Positions 8,164 through 17,076 of a stretch of 64,000 nucleotides of DNA are shown piece after piece (the first letter of the stretch is position 1; every line of letters begins with the position of its first letter). The stretch is from positions 1 to 64,000 of the forward strand of contig NZ_FNBE01000011.1 of assembly GCF_900102195.1 (NCBI RefSeq), written 5' to 3'. The translations under genes were made by a program, and so were the position numbers. The notes under the pieces are model-generated. The model saw only the letters and a list, made by a program, of their open reading frames with translations. It was not told the origin of the DNA and did not search any database. This stretch comes from Pseudonocardia oroxyli. GTDB taxonomy: Bacteria > Actinomycetota > Actinomycetes > Mycobacteriales > Pseudonocardiaceae.

Positions 8164-8289
8164 TTCGTCGTTTCACCAGCGCGAACGTCTCGGCTCGGTG
8201 TCCTCGCCGAAGTAGTGTGGCCTCTCGCTCATGACGCCCTCCACCGGGCAGTGGTCGCAGTGTGGTCGCAACAGGACATGGCAGCGTCG

Positions 8290-9558
8290 TCACGCGAGTT
8301 GATCAATCGATCCTGGTGACTCGACGGGCTGCTCCGGCCGGGCGAGATGTGGTCGCACGGTGGTCGTGGTCTGTCGCCGGGAGTTCTCGGCGTCCGTCAA
8401 TGCGGCGTCGATGGATGCGACGGCCTGCTGCGCGACGTGCCGCAGCAGGTGCCCGTAGATCTCGGTCGTCGTGGACAGCGTCGAGTGGCGCATGGTCTTC
8501 GACGCCATCGCGAGTGGCACCTGAGAGGCCAACATCGTGGTGGCCGCGAAGTGCCTCAGGTCGTGCACGCGCACACGAGGGACGCCCGCTGCACGGGCGA
8601 GCTGCTGGAGATGTCTCAGCACGTACTCCGGGCGGAGGGGCTGTCCGTCGGGTCGGCTGAACACGAGGTCGCCCGGCCTGCCGCGCGTTCGTTCGGCTTG
8701 TCTCGTCAGTGCTTCGGCGACTCGATCGGACAGGCCGATCCATGCGTAGCTCGACTTCGTCTTCGGCTTGGTGAACACGGGGACGGAATTGTTGATCATG
8801 GAGAGTGTGTAGCGGACGAAGAGCACACGGGCCTCGATGTCGACGTCGGCCCAATGGAGTCCGAGGGCTTCGCCGCGTCGCATCCCGGTCCCGAGCACGA
8901 TCTCGTAAAGGTCGGTGAGAGGGTCGTCGACGGCGCGGCAGTACCGGAGGAACCTCGCAGCCTCCGCCGGGGACCAGCACACGTAGACGCGCTTGGGCGG
9001 GCGGGGGACGGTGGCGTAGCGGGCTGGGTTGTGCATCAGCCGGTGCTGCTTCACGGCGTCGTTGAGCGAGCTCGACAGGGTCGCGACGCATCTGTGGAGC
9101 GTGATCAGACCGCGGCCCGCGTCGAGTTGTCGTCGGATGAACTCGGCAACGTGGTGGTGCGAGAGTTCCTCGAGTCGAAGTGCACCGACTGCTGGGATGA
9201 GGTCGTTGTGGACGTAGTCGGTGTAGCGGACCATGGTGGTCGGCTTGAGGCCGAACGCTTTGAACTCGAGCCAGGCGGCGAGGTACTCGGCCACGGTCTG
9301 ACGGTCGTCGGCGTGTACTCCGGCCTGTTCGCAGGCGAGAACCCGGTGTAGCGCCGCTCGGGCAGCCGCCTGGGTGGGGTATCCGCTGCGGCGCAGGGTC
9401 TTCCGCCGGTGGTCCGCTGTCGGGAGGTCGACGGCGAAGGCCCACCGGCCATGTCTCCGTGAGTGGAGGAGCGGACAGCGGGCGCCGAGTTGTCTGCCTC
9501 GGCTGTCACGACATCCGCAGCGACGGTAGACGCGACCTCGATTCGGGTTTCTGCCCAT
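8290..9558 (-). CDS. int: Tyrosine recombinase (integrase)
   Basis: It catalyses insertion and excision of the 14.4-kb element at tRNA-Pro. ATG 9558 is preferred: AGAAGGG lies upstream and the protein then starts MGRNPNRGRVYRRCGC, a zinc-finger-like Cys/Arg N-terminus common in actinobacterial integrases. The 422-residue protein has an SAM-like core-binding domain (TVAEYLAAWLEF...) and a C-terminal catalytic domain with Arg in TGMRRGEALGL, HDLRH, His in MRHSTL and the nucleophile Tyr in EIYGHL. All catalytic residues are present. It lies 115 bases inside attL. TGTGGTCGCA-type repeats at about 8250-8365 may be arm sites. No excisionase gene is seen. Confidence 0.93.
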   Translation of the reverse strand: MGRNPNRGRVYRRCGCRDSRGRQLGARCPLLHSRRHGRWAFAVDLPTADHRRKTLRRSGYPTQAAARAALHRVLACEQAGVHADDRQTVAEYLAAWLEFKAFGLKPTTMVRYTDYVHNDLIPAVGALRLEELSHHHVAEFIRRQLDAGRGLITLHRCVATLSSSLNDAVKQHRLMHNPARYATVPRPPKRVYVCWSPAEAARFLRYCRAVDDPLTDLYEIVLGTGMRRGEALGLHWADVDIEARVLFVRYTLSMINNSVPVFTKPKTKSSYAWIGLSDRVAEALTRQAERTRGRPGDLVFSRPDGQPLRPEYVLRHLQQLARAAGVPRVRVHDLRHFAATTMLASQVPLAMASKTMRHSTLSTTTEIYGHLLRHVAQQAVASIDAALTDAENSRRQTTTTVRPHLARPEQPVESPGSIDQLA

Positions 9559-9865
9559 GATTGGGGCCCTTCTTCCGCTGGGGCTTGAGGGCTGTCCAGC
9601 ATCGTGAAGGGGGTGTGCGACCACAACGCGACACCCGATCGCCTCCGCCCAGGTCAGGAAGTGGTCATGTACCGCCATGACACGTGCGCTCCGCCGCATC
9701 TGGTCGAGCGAGGACCTCTAGATCCACGGCGACGACGGCCATCAACCAGATGCAGTGCAGCCTCGCCTATACAACGTGGCCACATCGAGTACGAGGCCCG
9801 CGGCCCTCCGGAGTGCGTGCGCGGCAAGGAGCCGCCGGGGCGATGATGATGCGGGACAGTCTCGG
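9559..9865. other. Gap between defence operon and integrase
   Basis: About 300 bases without a supported gene lie between the HEPN-like gene and the integrase start, both leftward. No strong hairpin or clear promoter hexamers are seen. It presumably holds the integrase promoter. Confidence 0.4.
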
Positions 9866-10273
9866 TTACCTGCATGAGGCCGGATCCCGTGCAGCGGCGC
9901 GGCCAACGCTCAAGCTCCCTTCCACGACGCGGGCGACATGGTTGAGGAGATCGCGGATTTCCGGGTCGGAAGGCGGGAGTTCGTAGGCATGACGATGGGC
10001 ACACCGGCTGAGGCCGTTCCACGCGGCCTGCGCAGGCTCCGAGATGGAGCGTGGACCCAGAGTCGCGAGGACGATGAGGCGAGTCCTCACCCTGGTGCCC
10101 GCGACCGAGACTCGCAGGCTGGCGCAGATCAGGATTATGGCGACCTCCAGCGCCTGCCGACCGAGGTGCGCGGCCGCACGGGTGCGCTGTGACTGGGGTA
10201 CGTGCACCCGACCGTCGAGGACGTCGACTGCTCGGGCCAGCAACTCTCGCGCCTCTTCCGCTGCATCGCTCAC
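9866..10273 (-). CDS. Small HEPN-like protein
   Basis: GTG 10273 overlaps the stop of the SMC-like gene by four bases (GTGA); the longer upstream frame is shadow. The 135-residue protein is all-helical with SQRTRAAAHLGRQALEVAI in the first half and AWNGLSRCAHRHAYEL around residues 84-98. The R-C-A-H-R-H cluster resembles the R-x4-6-H active-site motif of HEPN ribonucleases and HEPN-type toxin partners. Coupling to an ATPase in a defence operon fits a nuclease or toxin effector, though HEPN assignment is by motif only. It is the last gene of the five-gene operon. Confidence 0.6.
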   Translation of the reverse strand: MSDAAEEARELLARAVDVLDGRVHVPQSQRTRAAAHLGRQALEVAIILICASLRVSVAGTRVRTRLIVLATLGPRSISEPAQAAWNGLSRCAHRHAYELPPSDPEIRDLLNHVARVVEGSLSVGRAAARDPASCR

Positions 10274-12711
10274 GACCGTGACCGAAGATCGCCGACGAGC
10301 TTGCCGACGCACTCCACCGCGTACTTGGGGTCGGCGGTGAGGGCCCGGTGGTTGCCGCCACCGCACACCTCAACGGCAATCTTCCGATAACTGGGAGAGT
10401 CCAGCCACCGCTTCACCGACCGGCCTGAGTCACCGTGGAGTGCAAGCGCAATGCGGGAAGGCTGATTCCTTGCCGACTCCCACGCGGCCTCCACCTGCTG
10501 ACGGGTGGATCCGGCATCGAACGCCCGGGCGAACCAGGCGTCTCGAGCCGCAGTCTCGACGGCAGATCGACATAGCCTCGGTACGACCCTGCGGAGCAAG
10601 TCGTCGGGCACAGCATCGTCCCTGACGAACGCCCGAGCATCCTGCAGATCGCGTTCCGCAGGGTCCGACAGCTCCTGGATCTCGACGACCGAGCCGATGC
10701 CCCGGGTCACCTCGACGACCCGGGCATCGGCCACGAGCCGCCTTACAGCCTCGGGCAGACGATCGTCATGTGAGAACACCACGACCTGTCGGGTTTGAGC
10801 GAGTTCGGCGAGCACACGGACTAGGCCGTCGATCTTCGAGGGGTCCATGGCCTGAACCGGGTCGTCGAGCACAACGAAGCGAAACGGGCTCTCGGGCCGT
10901 GTGGCTCGGGGCAGGAAGAGGGCTAACGCGAGCGCATGGAGTTCGCCCGTGCTCATGACACCAAGTGCACCGGCATCGCTACCGTCCACCTCCGCCTCGA
11001 TAGACACCTGGCGGGTGTTGCCACGGGGCGCGGGCAATGTGATCGCTTTGAGGTCCACGTTGCTCTCTTGCCGGAGTGCAGCCCAGATCCTGCGTGCGTC
11101 ATCAGCCAACGGAGCCAGCCGACGGTTGCGGATGATCTCAGCGTGGGCCTTGAGCCACTCGAAGGCCGCCTTCGCCGTGGCAGCCTTCGGTTCGTCAGCT
11201 TGAGCGGCTTCAGCGTTGTCCACCCAGGTACCGAGCCGGGTCGCATAGGGCGCCCATGCGTCCTGTCGCGCGGCCCACTCCGCGGCAGCTTCGGCATGAA
11301 TTGCCGCTACCGACGACTGTAGTCGCCCGTATTCGCGCATGACGTGATCTGCCAGTTGGAGGTCGTCCGCAGGTGCCGCTGTCCAGGCCGACCAAGCCTC
11401 CGTCGCGGAACCCACGGAAGTGAGAACGACGTCATCAGGTTCGGTGGGGCACGAGACACCGCCAACCAGAGCGCGAATGGCATCACGTGCTCGCTGCAGG
11501 TCTCGGCGCGCGTCACCGAGGATTCGCTCGTCGTCGGCTCGGGCTGCGAGCGCCGCCTCAGCAGAGGAGCGCCATTCCTTATCCAGCTCGCCGATTCCAC
11601 ATACAGGGCACGGTTGATCCCCACCGTGCTGGTCATGCAGCTCGACGGCCTGTCGGAGAACAATGAATTGTTGAGTCGCCCGATCGGACAGATCTCCAGC
11701 GAGCTCGGCCAAAGCGCCCACAGCATCTCGCAAGGATTTGGCGGCCGCCTCGACGGCCTCGCGCTCAGGGACCACGATGTCGATCAGTGCCCGGAGCTGA
11801 GAGAGGGCGCGGGGTGGGGTGCCCGTAGCCCCGATAGCAAGTGCACGGAGCGCTACCAGATCGTGGGTGTGCTTGCGAAGCAGTCGTGCCGCCTCGGTGG
11901 CGCGCTCGTCGTCGCAGTCAGCGAGCGCGCGTTTTAAAGCTGTGGCCTCGGTCCTCGCGGCGTCCGGCCGCGCAGCGGTCTCGGCCCGGAGCCGATCGAG
12001 TCGTGTCTGTGCCGCGGCGATCTCCTCTAGACCGAGGATGCTTGTGAGTGCCTCGTAGAGCCGCTTCGGCGGAGCTGCGAGGAGTCCGCCGAGCTCTTCG
12101 TGGGACACAATCGGCCGGTAGAGGTGAATGGCGGCGGTCCAGCCGAGTCCGTCGAGACCGCCCTGACGACGCTCGCCGCCTCGCTGCACCCAGGACTGGA
12201 GGGCATCGAACCTTGTCGCGTCAGCGGGCCAGTCCACCCCGACGACGGTGGATCCCACAGCCTCCTCTGCCAGCCCGATCCGGATCCGACGCGGGCCGTC
12301 CACGTGCAGATTGTCCCAGTTCAGGACCCAGCCCTTCGGACGTTCCTCCCAGCGATAGCTCGTCCGCGTCAGACCGACCTCAAGCGCCTCAGCGAAGCTC
12401 GACTTTCCGGACCCGTTCCGGCCCGCGACCACGGTCAGACCTGGCGCCGGATGGAGTTCGAGGGTCCGTTCCGGGCCTACGCCTCGAAATCCGCTGACGG
12501 TGACAGACCGGAGATAGGCCCCGGTGGGCTTCGTTGCGGCAGGGGCTTCTGCGGGTCGGGCCTCAGGCGGGATGTACCGCTCGCCGACGGCATCCGCGAG
12601 TTCCTCATCCCCCTCCATCGCCGCGATGACCAGATACTTGGTCTCGTCCGGCGTGGCCGAGTCGTCGTCCGCCAGGGCGAGCACGTCATCGAGCAGGGGC
12701 ATGTTGGTCAC
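10270..12711 (-). CDS. SMC/Rad50-like ATPase of defence operon
   Basis: The 813-residue protein is a split-ABC ATPase. Walker A is GRNGSGKSS at residues 97-105, the ABC signature-like MSTGELHALAL at 586-596, Walker B VVLDDPVQAMD at 613-623 and the H-loop VFSHDD near 645-650. The middle is predicted coiled coil and carries a hinge-like CPVC at 368-371, comparable to a Rad50 zinc hook. The first 60 residues are an acidic extension. GTG 12711 overlaps the helicase stop by four bases (GTGA). Such ATPases sense or process DNA ends and often gate toxic nucleases in phage defence; the HEPN-like neighbour could be its effector. Confidence 0.85.
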   Translation of the reverse strand: MTNMPLLDDVLALADDDSATPDETKYLVIAAMEGDEELADAVGERYIPPEARPAEAPAATKPTGAYLRSVTVSGFRGVGPERTLELHPAPGLTVVAGRNGSGKSSFAEALEVGLTRTSYRWEERPKGWVLNWDNLHVDGPRRIRIGLAEEAVGSTVVGVDWPADATRFDALQSWVQRGGERRQGGLDGLGWTAAIHLYRPIVSHEELGGLLAAPPKRLYEALTSILGLEEIAAAQTRLDRLRAETAARPDAARTEATALKRALADCDDERATEAARLLRKHTHDLVALRALAIGATGTPPRALSQLRALIDIVVPEREAVEAAAKSLRDAVGALAELAGDLSDRATQQFIVLRQAVELHDQHGGDQPCPVCGIGELDKEWRSSAEAALAARADDERILGDARRDLQRARDAIRALVGGVSCPTEPDDVVLTSVGSATEAWSAWTAAPADDLQLADHVMREYGRLQSSVAAIHAEAAAEWAARQDAWAPYATRLGTWVDNAEAAQADEPKAATAKAAFEWLKAHAEIIRNRRLAPLADDARRIWAALRQESNVDLKAITLPAPRGNTRQVSIEAEVDGSDAGALGVMSTGELHALALALFLPRATRPESPFRFVVLDDPVQAMDPSKIDGLVRVLAELAQTRQVVVFSHDDRLPEAVRRLVADARVVEVTRGIGSVVEIQELSDPAERDLQDARAFVRDDAVPDDLLRRVVPRLCRSAVETAARDAWFARAFDAGSTRQQVEAAWESARNQPSRIALALHGDSGRSVKRWLDSPSYRKIAVEVCGGGNHRALTADPKYAVECVGKLVGDLRSRS

Positions 12712-15700
12712 AGAGCAGCCTCCAGGCAGCCGGTCGGGGACATGGCGTGTCGCGCAGCGGCCACCTGCTGCCTCGTTAGCCCGGAAGCCGTCGCCACCAC
12801 CGCAAGCTGTTGTTCCTCCTCTTCGGTGATCACGTGGTCGGCCAGCACGATCTCAAGGAGGTCGAGGTAGTCGTCGAGTCGTGGGTCTCCGCTCGCGCCG
12901 CCGGCGAGGGCCTGACGGTCGGGCGCAGGGGCAGTCCGCAGACGCAGACTCGGCCGAGTCGTCGGCGGGTCGACGGACGGGGGAAGCGTCGTGGGGCTCA
13001 CACCGAGCTCGCTTGCTGTGCTCGTCCCGCCGGCGTCGGCGCGTTTGAGGTAGACCGCGAGCAGTCGGGCGGTGGCGTCGGCGTCGGCGAGGGCGGAGTG
13101 GGCTCCCTCGTGGCGCAGTCCCTCTGCCCGGCACAGGTCGGTGAGTCGGCGGCTGGTCGCGCTGGCGAGTTGGTAGGCGAGTCGGCGTGTGCACAGGATC
13201 GGCCAGTGCGGGGCCATTCGACCGGCTCGCCCGACTTCGGCGCGCAGGAAGCGGTGGTCGAAGTCAGCGTTGTGAGCGACGACGATCGCTCCGCTCAGGT
13301 GGGCAAGTACCTCGTCGGCGACGTCACTGAAGGTCGGGGCGTTGACGAGGTGCTCGGCGGTGAGACCGTGGACGCGGGTGGGGCCGGGCGTCCGCTGAGG
13401 GTCGACGAGTGTCGACCAGGAGTCGAGCAGCGAGCCGTCGGGGGCGAGCCGGATGATGGCGATCTCGACGATCCGGTCTCTGCCGTCCGCGTCGAACCCG
13501 GTCGTCTCTACGTCGACGACGGCGAACGGCGTCTTGCCGAGTACCGCCTGTTCTGTGGAAACGTGGCTGACGGGCGCGGCGATCCTGGTCGCCGCCGCAT
13601 TCCCTTCGCCGAGGTCGCGCAGGGTCTGCCACGCACTCGGGACGTCGAGGAACCGCGCGGCATAGGAGTGGACGAGCAACTCACGCGTGAGGTAGCCGTC
13701 GTGTTTGTCGAGTTCGAGGCTCGGGCACTCTCCCGCCAGCTCCAGCGGATCGGCCGCGGGCTCCTTCGCCAGGCTGCGCATGAGATCCCGTAGCGGCTCG
13801 GCGGTGCCTTTGACTGTGAGGGCGATGCCGTCGTCGGCCACGTCCACCTCGCGTGCGGTCAGGACGGCGGCGAGGGTGTTCATGATCTTATCACCGCGCC
13901 AGGGGAAGACGAGCGTCTCGCCGCCGCGCTCAAGGAAGCCGTTGTCCGAGAGCCCGAGACGTGCGAACGCCGCCCGCCCCTGCGCGAGCAACTGCGCGGC
14001 CTCGTCGTCCAACCACGGAGGTACCTCGTCGGTGACGTAAAGCCGGCGCATCCGCCGACGCACCGGGTCGGCGACGAGGACTCCACTGGTGCCGTCGAAG
14101 TTCGGTGGGCGTGCACCGGACGACGGCTCGACCATGACGATCTTCGCGTCGAGCTCGAGTGCGACGATCCGCCAGCGGCGCCCGCCCAGCAGCAGGAGAC
14201 CGTCGATGTGCAGGCCCGGGCCTGGGGTGATAGTTCCGAGTGTGCGTGGGCCGTGGAGCACCCGCAGCTCCTCCGCAGCGTGGAACGCCGTGTAGAAGCT
14301 GTAGTGGTTGACCATCCGGTCGCCGACTTCACCTGCGAGGAGCAGGCCGTCCGAGCCCTGTTGGAGAAGCGCCGCCGTTCCCATTGCGCGCAGCAGTTCG
14401 ACGAACATCGACTCGTCGACCTCGCGGAACGGCCCCCGTTTGCACAGGACTGCGTAGAGCGAGCCCGCCGAGGCACCACCGCGCTGCGCGATCACCGACA
14501 GCACCTGCTGGACGAGCGTCGACAGATGCGGGTGCCGGGGGTCGGGGGTCTCCAGATATCGCTCGCCCATGAGCTGGATCATCGCGACGGTCTGGACCAG
14601 CCGTGGTCGTAGCTCGTCGAGCGTGCTGATCTGGTCCGACATCTCGTCCTCGCTGATGTGGACCATCAGCTTGGGGATGCGGTTGCGCCGACCGGACCGA
14701 CCCATCCGTTGGCGCAGACTCGCCACGCCCGGCGGGGGCCCGATCTGGGCGACCGCCTCGACCGAGCCGATGTCGACTCCCATCTCCAGGGTGGAGGTGC
14801 AGACCGCCGTGGTCGGCTCGCCGCCCTTGAGGCGTTGCTCGACGAACTCTCGATCCTGCTTCGCGAGGTTCCCGTGGTGGGCGAAGAACTCGTTGGGCAC
14901 GCGCCGCTCGGCCGCGAGACGCGAGAGTCGGTCGGTGTAGGTCTCGACGTTCTTGCGGCTGTTCGCGAACACGAGGTGGTCGTTGCCCCGCATGCCGTTG
15001 AAGAGGCGCTCGCTGATCGCGACGAGGTCGGACGGTTCCGTGTCCGAGTCGGTGGTGGACGGGTTGCGTCGTTGGTGACCGAAGACGCGCAGCCGGACGT
15101 TGCTCGGCTGCGGCGGGTTGATGTACTCGACCCGCTCCCCCTCCCCCGGGCGGAGGAAGTCTCGCGCAGCGGTCGGGTCCGCCAGCGTGGCCGACAGCGC
15201 GATGCGCGGTACTCGCCGACCGAGCGTCTCCTCGGCACGGTGCATCAGGGACTGCAACTGCATACCGCGTTCGGTGCCGAGGAAGGCGTGCATCTCGTCG
15301 ACGACGATGTAGCGAAGACCGCCGAGGATGCGCGCGACGTCGTGACCGCCGGTCACGAAGAGGGCTTCGAGGGACTCGGGGGTGATGACAACGATGCCGG
15401 CGGGTGAGCGGCGGATCTTCGTCTTGGCTGACGCGGGTACATCGCCATGCCAGCGATGCACGGGTATGTCCAGGTCGCGGCAGAGGAGCCCGAGCCGGTC
15501 GTACTGGTCGTTGATCAGCGCTTTGAGCGGGCTGACGTAGAGCACCTCGATGCCCGCTGCGGGCGGTCCGCCGTCACGGGCTTCCGCGAGGCGGGAGCAG
15601 ATGGGCAGGAACGCCGCCTCGGTCTTCCCACCCGCTGTGGGCGCGGAGATGATGACGTCGATGCGTTCAGACAGGACTGGTGCGACCGCGGCGGCCTGGG

Positions 15701-15788
15701 CCGGCCGGAGCGAGGGCCAGCCCTGAGCGTGCAGCCAGCGCTGAACCCCGTAGTGGAGCCGGTCAGAGGCTGAAGTCGGCGAGCTCAT
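12708..15788 (-). CDS. Lhr-type helicase fused to DEDDh exonuclease and TerB-like tail (SngC-like)
   Basis: The open frame continues to 16442, but everything upstream of ATG 15788 is shadow of the ATPase gene. The 1026-residue protein has superfamily 2 motifs: Walker A APTAGGKT (49-56), DEMH (164-167), SAT (199-201), HHGNLAK, MGVDIG and the motif VI stretch QRMGRSGRR, all of Lhr-like type. A DNA polymerase III epsilon-type exonuclease occupies about 755-920 with DVETTG, HNADFD and HSALADAD carrying the acidic residues and the H of DEDDh. The last 55 residues (DHVITEEEEQQLAVVATASGL) look like a TerB domain. It overlaps the ATPase gene by 26 bases. In Shango systems the helicase is SngC; the added exonuclease is notable. 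Confidence 0.88.
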   Translation of the reverse strand: MSSPTSASDRLHYGVQRWLHAQGWPSLRPAQAAAVAPVLSERIDVIISAPTAGGKTEAAFLPICSRLAEARDGGPPAAGIEVLYVSPLKALINDQYDRLGLLCRDLDIPVHRWHGDVPASAKTKIRRSPAGIVVITPESLEALFVTGGHDVARILGGLRYIVVDEMHAFLGTERGMQLQSLMHRAEETLGRRVPRIALSATLADPTAARDFLRPGEGERVEYINPPQPSNVRLRVFGHQRRNPSTTDSDTEPSDLVAISERLFNGMRGNDHLVFANSRKNVETYTDRLSRLAAERRVPNEFFAHHGNLAKQDREFVEQRLKGGEPTTAVCTSTLEMGVDIGSVEAVAQIGPPPGVASLRQRMGRSGRRNRIPKLMVHISEDEMSDQISTLDELRPRLVQTVAMIQLMGERYLETPDPRHPHLSTLVQQVLSVIAQRGGASAGSLYAVLCKRGPFREVDESMFVELLRAMGTAALLQQGSDGLLLAGEVGDRMVNHYSFYTAFHAAEELRVLHGPRTLGTITPGPGLHIDGLLLLGGRRWRIVALELDAKIVMVEPSSGARPPNFDGTSGVLVADPVRRRMRRLYVTDEVPPWLDDEAAQLLAQGRAAFARLGLSDNGFLERGGETLVFPWRGDKIMNTLAAVLTAREVDVADDGIALTVKGTAEPLRDLMRSLAKEPAADPLELAGECPSLELDKHDGYLTRELLVHSYAARFLDVPSAWQTLRDLGEGNAAATRIAAPVSHVSTEQAVLGKTPFAVVDVETTGFDADGRDRIVEIAIIRLAPDGSLLDSWSTLVDPQRTPGPTRVHGLTAEHLVNAPTFSDVADEVLAHLSGAIVVAHNADFDHRFLRAEVGRAGRMAPHWPILCTRRLAYQLASATSRRLTDLCRAEGLRHEGAHSALADADATARLLAVYLKRADAGGTSTASELGVSPTTLPPSVDPPTTRPSLRLRTAPAPDRQALAGGASGDPRLDDYLDLLEIVLADHVITEEEEQQLAVVATASGLTRQQVAAARHAMSPTGCLEAAL

Positions 15789-17076
15789 CGTCGTCCGTGT
15801 CGGGTGCGGCCAGGGCGGGATCGATGTCCTTCTCGATGACCACCGCGTCGATGAGCTGGGTCCACTCGGTGCCGGGGTTCTGCTCCAGCACGGCGAGGAG
15901 GTCGAGGAAGGAGCGGATCGTCGTGCGCGGAGTGCGGAAGTAGGCCTCGCCGATCCGCTCCGAGCAGTGCCGCATGAACGCCACGAGAGCGTCGTCCGGG
16001 AGCAAGTACTTGGCGGGGTCGCCGCCCGCCTGAACGTGTCGCAGGTTCTTGAGCAGCTGGAAGAAGTCTTCCTGGGCCAGACTGGCGAGTCGCAGCACCG
16101 GCCCGGAGAAGTCCTTGAGTCCGTCGACGGCGAAGGTGTTCTCGGCGAGGCGGCTCTGCAGCGCCTGGTAGGAGTAGAGGCCGCGGCGGGGGTCGAGAAG
16201 GAAGTCCGGGGTTCCGCCGAAGAGGAACCCGAGGTGCTCGGCGCTGCCCTGCATGCTGTCGTTGACGATGCGCAGGATCTGCTCGTAGTTAGAGTTGCGG
16301 GCCTGGGAGTTCGCCAGTTTGTAGAGGTTGACCATCTCGTCGAGGCAGACGAGGAGCCCGTTGAAGCCCGCGAGCTGCGCGAAGCGTGCCATGAGCTTGA
16401 GCTGGTCGTAGACCTGGGAGTCGTCGACGATCGTTCGGACACCGAGGGCTGTTCGGGCGTCGGTGCGGGTGGAGAACTCTCCGCGGAGCCATCGGACCGC
16501 CTCCGCTCGGAGCTGCTCGTTGCCGGACTCGTGTCCGCGCCAGTAGGCGGCGATGACGTCGGCGAAGTCGTAGCCGCCGACGAGTTCGCTGAGCTTGCTC
16601 AGCTTCGCGCGAATGACGGTCTCGGGGTCGCTGCCGTCGCGACGGGCCTCGGTCATGGCAGTGCCGACGAACTTCTCGACGACGTTGGTCATCGCGCCGC
16701 CGTCCTGCTGGCCGCGGGTGGCGATGTTCCGCATGAGCTCGGCGAAGAGGCTGCGGGCCTGCCCACCGGTCGCCTGGAGCCTGCGGTCGGGAGCGAGGTC
16801 GGCGTGCACGGTCAGCAGGTTGCGCTGCAGTGCGATGGACCGGACCAGCTGGAGGAAGAAGGTCTTGCCCGACCCGTAGTCGCCGATGACGAAGCGACAG
16901 CTGGAGCCGCCGTCGGCGATACGGGCGATATCGGTGATGAGGGAGCTAATCTCGTCCGGTCTGCCCACGGCGACGTGCTGGAGACCGGTCCTAGGAACGA
17001 CCCCGGCCCGCAGAGACTGAAGGATCGCGTCACGGTCCTTCGGCCGGATGCGGGTCGCGGTGGGCGCGTCGGTCAT
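15763..17076 (-). CDS. BrxD-like P-loop ATPase (SngB-like)
   Basis: The 437-residue protein has Walker A GDYGSGKT at 65-72 and Walker B LLVCLDEM at 241-248, with an overall resemblance to the BrxD/DUF2791 family of phage-defence ATPases. ATG 17076 overlaps the TerB_N gene stop by four bases (ATGA). In BREX the family works with a Lhr-like helicase, and in Shango the ATPase (SngB) works with a TerB protein and a helicase. Both partners flank it here. No membrane segment is present, and it probably forms a complex with its neighbours. No catalytic residue appears missing. Confidence 0.85.
   Translation of the reverse strand: MTDAPTATRIRPKDRDAILQSLRAGVVPRTGLQHVAVGRPDEISSLITDIARIADGGSSCRFVIGDYGSGKTFFLQLVRSIALQRNLLTVHADLAPDRRLQATGGQARSLFAELMRNIATRGQQDGGAMTNVVEKFVGTAMTEARRDGSDPETVIRAKLSKLSELVGGYDFADVIAAYWRGHESGNEQLRAEAVRWLRGEFSTRTDARTALGVRTIVDDSQVYDQLKLMARFAQLAGFNGLLVCLDEMVNLYKLANSQARNSNYEQILRIVNDSMQGSAEHLGFLFGGTPDFLLDPRRGLYSYQALQSRLAENTFAVDGLKDFSGPVLRLASLAQEDFFQLLKNLRHVQAGGDPAKYLLPDDALVAFMRHCSERIGEAYFRTPRTTIRSFLDLLAVLEQNPGTEWTQLIDAVVIEKDIDPALAAPDTDDDELADFSL

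Larger units (their letters stand above)
8080..8174 (+). repeat. attL: tRNA-Pro 3' end plus terminator (direct repeat copy 1)
   Basis: This copy matches 22519-22613 over 95 bases with a single mismatch (C at 8096, A at 22535). It starts in the anticodon loop (CTGGGGG) and contains the T arm (GCAGG TTCAAAT CCTGT), the acceptor strand CGTCCCG and discriminator A, then a terminator-like hairpin. Confidence 0.88.

Noticed and set aside
15789-16442. N-terminal 218-codon extension of the helicase frame
   Set aside because: It is antiphase shadow of the BrxD-like ATPase gene, serine/arginine-rich with no domain. The helicase proper starts at ATG 15788.
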